Shown here: one piece after another, positions 5,994-11,115 of the stretch
Position numbering within the stretch: the first letter of the stretch is position 1
Layout: each line of letters opens with the position of its first letter
Assembly: GCA_029856635.1 (NCBI GenBank)
Contig: JAHKLH010000033.1
Span: forward strand, 1-11,115
Direction: 5' to 3'
Origin: Candidatus Njordarchaeota archaeon
GTDB taxonomy: Archaea > Asgardarchaeota > Njordarchaeia > Njordarchaeales > JAHKLH01
DNA: 11,115 nt
Position numbers and translations under genes: made by a program
The notes under the pieces: model-generated
Databases searched by the model: none
Seen by the model: the letters and a program-made list of their open reading frames with translations, nothing else
What the model was told of the DNA's origin: nothing

Positions 5994-6641
5994 ATGCTTA
6001 AAGAAATTTCCGTTGACGAATTAAAAAAAGAAAAACTAAGAGGATTTGCTATAGGCATGTCAATGATTATTATTGGAGCCTTGTTAATGCTTTTGATTGC
6101 TGCTTGTACCGAACCAACAGAATTTACTACGGCACTTTTTGCAATTTTTGCAGTTATCATGATGATAGGTGCGATTTATTTAATTCTAGTCGGTGATACT
6201 GCGAAGAATCTAATTAGAAGCTACGAAATATTAAAAGTAATTGAACCAGAGTATCTAATACTTACAAGAAAATTCGTCTTGGCTAAAAAGGACGAAATAT
6301 ACATGATTACTCCTCGAAGATGCTACGGAATATGGTTTTTGAGATTCAGGAATATCATTAAATCTCCAGAAAAAAGAATTAAGTTGCCAAGGGTCGTTTG
6401 GAGATGGGAATTCAAGAAAATTGATGGAATAAAAGTTGCTAGAAGAGAAGGAGAATTTATTATACCTAATGAAAAACTTGAATACATAAAAGGACATGCA
6501 GTAGCGTATTTCGTGGAAACCGAACGAATATTCCCAATATTCACCGGCACATTAGTTCTTCCTTTATCTATTGACAAATCGAGGAAGATAAAAGAGAATT
6601 TAGAGAAAATCCTAAATCACATAAAATCTATTGTCATATAA
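5994..6641 (+). CDS. two-helix membrane protein with cytoplasmic domain, unknown family
   Basis: The protein has about 215 residues, with a short charged N-terminus and two hydrophobic helices (about residues 18-38 and 45-67). The C-terminal domain of roughly 145 residues is rich in Lys, Arg and aromatics. The basic residues just before helix one and after helix two suggest both ends are cytoplasmic. The soluble part contains several probable beta strands and ends in a Lys-rich helix. I see no catalytic motif. The layout resembles small membrane proteins with a PH-like cytoplasmic domain, but that is only a guess from the topology. A GTG at 5985 in frame is an alternative start. The ATG is favoured by codon type and by the AT box at 5962-5973. 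A 10-bp inverted repeat covers the promoter, so the gene may be regulated. It converges with the following minus-strand operon. Confidence 0.75.
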   Translation: MLKEISVDELKKEKLRGFAIGMSMIIIGALLMLLIAACTEPTEFTTALFAIFAVIMMIGAIYLILVGDTAKNLIRSYEILKVIEPEYLILTRKFVLAKKDEIYMITPRRCYGIWFLRFRNIIKSPEKRIKLPRVVWRWEFKKIDGIKVARREGEFIIPNEKLEYIKGHAVAYFVETERIFPIFTGTLVLPLSIDKSRKIKENLEKILNHIKSIVI

Positions 6642-6669
6642 TGCTTTTCAGCAAATTTTTAGCAACGTA

Positions 6670-6685
6670 AATTTTCAGGAAAATT
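6670..6685. terminator. palindrome between convergent genes, possible bidirectional terminator
   Basis: AATTTTC-AG-GAAAATT is a perfect 7-bp inverted repeat in the 98-nt gap between the stop at 6641 and the minus-strand stop at 6740. The central spacer of 2 nt is too short for a good hairpin loop, but the T-rich arms on both strands would suit archaeal termination in either direction. It could equally be a chance palindrome. Confidence 0.3.
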
Positions 6686-6739
6686 AAGAAACTCGTATCA
6701 TAAATAATTGGATCAATGAAGACCGTAGATGTAGTTTCA

Positions 6740-7828
6740 TTAAGTATGCAAAAATTCCTCTCGAAAAATCTTGTATCTTTTTCGTTTGGTGTATAGTCTG
6801 CTTGTAAGTTCTGCGCTTAAAATAATAAGGCAGAATATGAATGAAAGTAGAACTATTTGAATCCAAATGTTTGTTCTATATATTTCTAAATATCTCCAGA
6901 AGAGATTGTCAATAGTTAGACTTGCAATAATTGCAAACACTATTGTTATCATTATATCTCTGAGGTATTTCCTATATTCCTCAAGTCTTTCAATTATATT
7001 TATCAACCACTTGAGTTTATCTGTAACCATGTTACTAATTTTCTCAATTTCAAATATTCTCATTATCTCATCTAAAACATTACTAAATATTGGATCCTTT
7101 GTGATTTTCAGAAAATCAATTTCCGCATGCTGTTCAAGATGACTATACCATATTGCATACAAGTTTTCAAGTTTTTGCCTTCTCCAAGCTTCCTGAAGTA
7201 ATTCTGTGATTTTTCTCAGTAATTGAAGAGTAAACAATCTCAGAAGTAATATTCTTCGAAAACCTATGCGTAATGAATGATTGTATATCTCATCGAAATC
7301 CCTTTTCTCAGTTGCTTGATCAAAGAAATCAATTAACACTAGCGTATTTTCTCCAGGGATTATCACAACTTTTTCATTAAACAGTGATATCTTTCTGAGT
7401 CTTGGGTATATAGAATCACTTATTTTCATTTCTTCTTTAAACGACGGCGATCCATTGCCTATTATACAGCGAAATAGCAAAGAGATTATTTCATTCTTTG
7501 TTTTATCATTACACTCCATTACACTTATCTTAAGTATCTTAGCTACATCATTATTCAACTTAACTTTGTTTGCAATACGATTTAATTCATTTAACTTTCC
7601 AAGCAATTTCGGCACGGAACAAACTTTACCCAATGGTTCTTCGTATTTTAGGATCACTGAAGAATAATACATATGCTTACTAAGCTGGCCATGCTCGATA
7701 AATATATCAACGTCGGTGATTTCATAATTATCGCTTATCTTTAGTATTTCTTCAAATTTTTTATCAGGAATCATATTCTTACCATATGTGATGTTTAAGA
7801 TTTCAATCGAAATTTCTCTTATTCTCAT
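6740..7828 (-). CDS. C-terminally membrane-anchored protein, second gene of operon
   Basis: This 362-residue protein belongs to no family I recognise. About 290 soluble residues come first: a mixed alpha/beta part up to about 170 with a strand pair around 154-167 (VVIIPGENTLVLIDFF). Long charged helices follow, including Arg/Leu-rich 187-220 and a likely coiled coil at 268-290. Two hydrophobic helices follow (about 292-311 and 321-341), then a very basic tail (RLYTKRKRYK) that should stay inside. The body and tail are therefore cytoplasmic, with a hairpin in the membrane. A CorA-like order of domains is superficial, since no GMN motif is present. Its ATG overlaps the upstream stop as ATGA, which implies translational coupling to the 663-residue protein and a stable partnership. 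Role unknown. Confidence 0.8.
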   Translation of the reverse strand: MRIREISIEILNITYGKNMIPDKKFEEILKISDNYEITDVDIFIEHGQLSKHMYYSSVILKYEEPLGKVCSVPKLLGKLNELNRIANKVKLNNDVAKILKISVMECNDKTKNEIISLLFRCIIGNGSPSFKEEMKISDSIYPRLRKISLFNEKVVIIPGENTLVLIDFFDQATEKRDFDEIYNHSLRIGFRRILLLRLFTLQLLRKITELLQEAWRRQKLENLYAIWYSHLEQHAEIDFLKITKDPIFSNVLDEIMRIFEIEKISNMVTDKLKWLINIIERLEEYRKYLRDIMITIVFAIIASLTIDNLFWRYLEIYRTNIWIQIVLLSFIFCLIILSAELTSRLYTKRKRYKIFREEFLHT

Positions 7829-9816
7829 GTGAGGTCACGGATTATTTTTTTTATTATTAGGCTTAACTGCAAAAACAGAAAAATGATATTGTTTAATATA
7901 TCAACGAGTTTTCTAATTCTTTTAATGTCCCCTAGTTCCACAGTTAATTTTTTAGAGAAATCTTGAGCTAATTTATTAAAATCTCCTATCATTCTCCCTA
8001 CTTTAAATAAGTATTCGTAAAGCAATGGGAAAATATATGGAATACAAATTTGCGAGTTAGTTGGGATAATGTACTCTGGCGTTTTCTTATGAGCTAGCTT
8101 CTCAGACGCATAAATACGGTTAATTGCTCTAGCAAGCTTGTCATAAACTAGGCATCTTAATTCATCAATTAATTCCGGCGGTGTTCTAGAAGTATACGAT
8201 TTATGACTGGATGTGGAGAACATTTGTTCATGCATAGGGGATTCAATTTTTTTGAATTCTTGTTTTACACGAGAGAAAAGATTCTTTATTGACTCCATTT
8301 TTTTATTTAGTTTATTATATTCCTCATGTCTTCCCTCATACTTAGCAATGAACTCCGCTATAAGTTTAACTAAGCCTCGAGGTATAAACAATTTTTCTCC
8401 ATCAAAGTGAACAAATTTTCCACCATATTCTATCTCCTGATTTATATCATTAATTATCTTCGCCTTTGTTGCATAATCTAATTTATTGTTTCTTATGCAA
8501 TTATCTAATCTTCTTAATATTCCCTCTAATTTTTTGACTACTTGATTAATGTGATTTAATGTTCTCTCCCCCCATTCTCGAAGTATGTTTCTTATCTCTG
8601 AATTTTCATAAAGAATCCAATAGCATGTTCTTTGATTTTTAGGCGATATTGTTTCAGCAAGCATTTTTAATAGAGATTCTCCGCTTGAAGTATCTTTAAT
8701 GTAGAGAACTCGTAACAGATGTGATAAAATGTAACGAGAGTATTCCTCTATCTTTTTTATATTTTGTCCAACATCGTTGATGAGATTTTTGATATATTCT
8801 GGAGAAACTTGCCTACTTTCTTTTAACTCCTTCTCCAATTTTCGGCAGAATTCTTCTATTTCTGAGAGATTATAAAGCAAGACTTGTAATGAATTACGCA
8901 AGTTGTACAATGTTTTTCTGGATTCTGCTAAAGATGATAGCTCATTTAGCATACCTAGCTCGCTCCATTCGATTCTTATTTCACGTTCAAGGAATTTACA
9001 AAATTCTTCGAGATCCAATCGATATTGATCCAAACTATCTCCAAGTCTTGCTGATAATGATCTCTCGATAGAACTACAAATTTTTGTCGAGAGATAGCCA
9101 ATTACTCTTCTAGGTGCCGTCAAATTAAATTTATTTTCAATTAATTCTCTTATCTTGCTTTCCAAGTTAACTGGGTGTAATGCTACAGCTTTATTACCAA
9201 GGATTACCACGATTCGACTACACCACTTCTCTAAATATGCGCGAGCCGCTTTCTCAGAAAATTTCATGATTTCTAAATGTGTTGATTTTGCTAGTTCCGT
9301 TATATCAACTTCAGATTTATTCAAATTTCTTTGAACTCTCTTTATTATTCTAAAAACATTGGATAATGTGACTATACTTTCTTTTATTTCTTTGTACCTC
9401 ACAGTATCTAGAAAAGAATTCAAAACACTTGCAAAGTGAATAAGTGGATTATATGCAATGCGTCGTGCAGCTTTGACATATTTTATTTTTCCTAAGAAGA
9501 TGGCAAAAATTAGAATACTCCATATATTTGAAAAATCTAAATTAAGACTCTCCTTAACAGATAGAATATGCTCGGAGAAAAATAGCTTTTCATCAATAGT
9601 TATGACATATTTCTTATCACTGTCATCAAAAATTCTGATAATGTATTTCTCTCTTATGAATTCTTCCAAAATTTTATCTGGATCCTTAATATTGTTTTTC
9701 TTAAGCATATTAATAATTAACTCTTGATCCGGCAATGAACCATTCTCCAAAATCTCTTTAATGACATGATAAGCTATTAATCGTAATGCGTCTGTACGTA
9801 TTTTTTGGTAATTCAT
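7825..9816 (-). CDS. large coiled-coil protein with probable winged-helix N-terminus, first gene of operon
   Basis: The product has 663 residues and is not recognised. Residues 1-80 look like a winged helix: three helices (about 5-25, 30-42, 47-60) followed by a two-strand wing (KYIIRIF, KKYVITI). This could bind DNA or act as a protein-interaction fold. A moderately hydrophobic helix follows near 97-115. From there to about 500 the protein is almost all helix with heptad-like Leu/Ile spacing and dense Lys/Glu, typical of coiled coils. A Ser/Thr-rich linker (about 533-545) leads to a final helical domain ending in an amphipathic Leu/Ile-rich helix that may touch the membrane. No ATPase, nuclease or protease motif is visible. 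A Shine-Dalgarno site and TATA box precede it, and it overlaps the membrane-anchored partner by 4 nt. It may be a scaffold of a membrane-bound complex (inference). Confidence 0.82.
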   Translation of the reverse strand: MNYQKIRTDALRLIAYHVIKEILENGSLPDQELIINMLKKNNIKDPDKILEEFIREKYIIRIFDDSDKKYVITIDEKLFFSEHILSVKESLNLDFSNIWSILIFAIFLGKIKYVKAARRIAYNPLIHFASVLNSFLDTVRYKEIKESIVTLSNVFRIIKRVQRNLNKSEVDITELAKSTHLEIMKFSEKAARAYLEKWCSRIVVILGNKAVALHPVNLESKIRELIENKFNLTAPRRVIGYLSTKICSSIERSLSARLGDSLDQYRLDLEEFCKFLEREIRIEWSELGMLNELSSLAESRKTLYNLRNSLQVLLYNLSEIEEFCRKLEKELKESRQVSPEYIKNLINDVGQNIKKIEEYSRYILSHLLRVLYIKDTSSGESLLKMLAETISPKNQRTCYWILYENSEIRNILREWGERTLNHINQVVKKLEGILRRLDNCIRNNKLDYATKAKIINDINQEIEYGGKFVHFDGEKLFIPRGLVKLIAEFIAKYEGRHEEYNKLNKKMESIKNLFSRVKQEFKKIESPMHEQMFSTSSHKSYTSRTPPELIDELRCLVYDKLARAINRIYASEKLAHKKTPEYIIPTNSQICIPYIFPLLYEYLFKVGRMIGDFNKLAQDFSKKLTVELGDIKRIRKLVDILNNIIFLFLQLSLIIKKIIRDLT

Positions 9817-9821
9817 TCATA

Positions 9822-9828
9822 CACCTCT
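9822..9828 (-). promoter_or_regulatory. Shine-Dalgarno site of the operon's first gene
   Basis: AGAGGTG on the minus strand lies about 5 nt before the ATG at 9816. A second ATG at 9818-9820 is out of frame and too close to the site. This fixes the 9816 start and implies a short leader, unlike the leaderless genes in the rest of the window. Confidence 0.65.
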
Positions 9829-9850
9829 TAAATTTTTGGCAATTATATCA

Positions 9851-9862
9851 TAAAAATATAAA
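9851..9862 (-). promoter_or_regulatory. TATA box of the two-gene operon
   Basis: TTTATATTTTTA on the minus strand would place transcription start near 9830. That leaves a leader of about ten nucleotides carrying the Shine-Dalgarno site. No internal promoter is evident before the second gene, which overlaps the first. Confidence 0.5.
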
Positions 9863-10161
9863 AAGTATAATATCTCAGCAAAGCGTCTATATTGCATTAA
9901 TTACGAATACCTATCTCTGTTAGAATCTTTTATTTCGTACTTTCTCTGATTCCCAAATATTGTCATATCAGCCAATCTCATAGCTAGCATTTTCTATTAA
10001 ATCATTGTTACTTGACATCGTAATTAGAATTTCATCATTTAGTATCATCGCGTACATGCATCACAAAAATATTTTTGGATTTGAGATTTTAAATTCTCAT
10101 TAAAATACAAAAATCATCAATTGCTACTTTTATCCATTTAGTTTTGAATCTTTTAGCACTT
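9863..10161. other. gene-free interval, no firm content
   Basis: This is the gap between the dehydrogenase stop and the operon promoter. Two overlapping short minus-strand frames (about 29 codons each, near 9903-10065) look mildly protein-like, but they are within chance length for such AT-rich DNA and match nothing I know. No tRNA or repeat is seen. Confidence 0.35.
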
Positions 10162-11115
10162 CTATAATGATAGTCCAGGAGGTATTCGAGAAACTTCTAA
10201 ACGCAAGTTAATTCCTCTTTTTGAGAACTCACTTATGATCTTGTGGAAAAGTTTCTCATTCATTCCAATTAACTCCATAGGTACAACGCCCTTATCTGGA
10301 ATTTCTCCATTAGCGATTAACTGTGAAATAATTGATGCTGTAAATCCCGTTGTTTTCATCATTGCAGTCATTTTTTCTCTTTCATCATACCTAGCAATCA
10401 AATTAAACATGTAAGTGATTCGCGAATTATCCTTAAATCCATTGACAATTACGCGCAAAATCGCAAGATCTCTAATTTCTTTACATGTTAATTTCTTTTC
10501 TAAAAACTTTGCAAGAAACTCCTTTGCTGTTATTTTAACTCCATGAATCTCAATTACTTCATCACTCATAAGTCCAAGCTCCCTAAGTAGTTTAATTTTT
10601 TCTGCATGACCTGGCCATCTTAATGTTTTTTCTTCCATATCCTTTGCTTTAATTGTATATAAAAGAGTACGTAACCCATCAGTATAGAAAGCTTCGAGTG
10701 TTCCTATTCCTTCAAAGTCAATTAACTCCAATCCAGATAAAGGCTCAACTTTTACTTCCTCCCCACTTCTCACAATTCGCACTAACCGCGTATATTCCTC
10801 AATTAAATCAATTGCAGACCAAGTTAGACAATACCCCAACGGTGGGATGTTTGTTTCTGGAATACCCCCAACCAAAATTCTAACTTTCTCTACTTCATCT
10901 AATTTACTCGCAGCATACCCGACACATAAGTTGCTAATACCTGGAGCAAACCCTGCATCTGGTACAATAAGAACTTTATTTTTCTTCGCATCTTCATCTA
11001 ATTCAAGCGGATTCTCAGACATGTATGTAACATCTACTAAGTCTCGTTTTACTTTAATGGCTGTTTTCATTATATAATAGCCAAATTTTCCAGGAAGTGC
11101 ATCAATAATTACGTC
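10162..11115 (-). CDS. saccharopine/lysine dehydrogenase family protein, 5' end beyond window
   Basis: The frame runs off the right edge. The 15 codons before the ATG at 11070 read DVIIDALPGKFGYYI, which matches the end of the Rossmann domain of this family, so the ATG at 11070 is internal and the true start is outside. About 317 C-terminal residues are present. Landmarks are VDVTYM, then PDAGFAPGISNLCVG, a family hallmark, GGIPETN and RWPGHAEKIKLLRELGL. The family includes NAD(P)-dependent saccharopine dehydrogenases (LYS9-like) and lysine 6-dehydrogenases, which oxidise or form the C-N bond at the lysine side chain. The GFAPG segment followed by a long insert and the RWPGH motif are shared by both, so the substrate cannot be chosen. 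The N-terminal nucleotide-binding GxGxxG loop is not in the window. No gene of lysine metabolism lies nearby. The next minus-strand operon begins about 330 nt downstream with its own promoter. Confidence 0.92.
   Translation of the reverse strand, partial: DVIIDALPGKFGYYIMKTAIKVKRDLVDVTYMSENPLELDEDAKKNKVLIVPDAGFAPGISNLCVGYAASKLDEVEKVRILVGGIPETNIPPLGYCLTWSAIDLIEEYTRLVRIVRSGEEVKVEPLSGLELIDFEGIGTLEAFYTDGLRTLLYTIKAKDMEEKTLRWPGHAEKIKLLRELGLMSDEVIEIHGVKITAKEFLAKFLEKKLTCKEIRDLAILRVIVNGFKDNSRITYMFNLIARYDEREKMTAMMKTTGFTASIISQLIANGEIPDKGVVPMELIGMNEKLFHKIISEFSKRGINLRLEVSRIPPGLSL

Noticed and set aside
6740..7828. CorA-type magnesium channel or DUF155/RMD1 assignment for the protein with a C-terminal membrane hairpin
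   Set aside because: The topology is similar but the GMN motif of CorA is absent and I cannot match the DUF155 signature.
9950..10060. C/D box small RNA on the minus strand (ATGATGA and a later CTGA)
   Set aside because: The boxes are about 65 nt apart with no internal C'/D' pair and no terminal stem, so the motif is likely chance.
9903..10065. Decayed small minus-strand gene made of two overlapping frames of about 29 codons
   Set aside because: Open stretches of this length are expected by chance at this base composition, and neither resembles a known family.
10653..11077. Plus-strand open frames across the dehydrogenase gene
   Set aside because: They are antisense shadows of a clearly conserved minus-strand coding region.

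Overview
The window looks like an AT-rich archaeal chromosome segment, most likely from a thermophilic member of the Thermoproteota or a related TACK lineage. The signs are: genes that start directly, or within a few bases, about 24-28 nt downstream of an archaeal TATA-like box (leaderless type); archaeal Shine-Dalgarno sites (GGTG-type) only where a gene is internal to an operon or has a short leader; and archaeal-style protein content (UbiX-type flavin prenyltransferase, short rubredoxin-like zinc ribbon, longin/roadblock-like domain, saccharopine/lysine dehydrogenase family). The lineage is inference; there is no rRNA or tRNA here to fix it.

Left part (1-2400). A hypothetical protein (about 110-895) is followed 15 nt later by a 51-residue single-pass membrane protein (911-1066) with a strong ribosome binding site. 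A roughly 400-nt gap then holds a GC-rich island (1376-1437). Read on the minus strand, it folds into a long hairpin with a textbook kink-turn, which I propose as a small non-coding RNA. An AT box beside it also sits at the right distance for the next gene, a DUF3800 (RNase H-fold-like) protein. That gene is split by one frameshift (1485-2188).

Middle part (2400-6650). A UbiX-type flavin prenyltransferase (2399-2959) converges on a small zinc-ribbon protein (3096-3392, minus). After a roughly 470-nt gap with no recognised gene comes a 576-residue protein with a longin/roadblock-like N-terminus and a long helical remainder. The next gap contains a decayed 4-oxalocrotonate-tautomerase-like gene on the minus strand (about 5700-5850). 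A two-helix membrane protein follows (5994-6641), with a 10-bp inverted repeat over its promoter.

Right part (6740-11115, all minus). A two-gene operon encodes a 663-residue coiled-coil protein with a probable winged-helix N-terminus and, overlapping by ATGA, a 362-residue protein ending in a two-helix membrane hairpin. I recognise neither family. The pair is probably co-translated and works at the membrane; it is the best candidate here for an undescribed system. Upstream of it lies the C-terminal part of a saccharopine/lysine dehydrogenase-family enzyme, cut by the window edge.

Apart from the two obvious pairs (110-1066 and 6740-9816), the genes look like independently transcribed units. 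Two broken genes and several long gaps suggest a slowly decaying, accessory-like region rather than a tight functional cluster.
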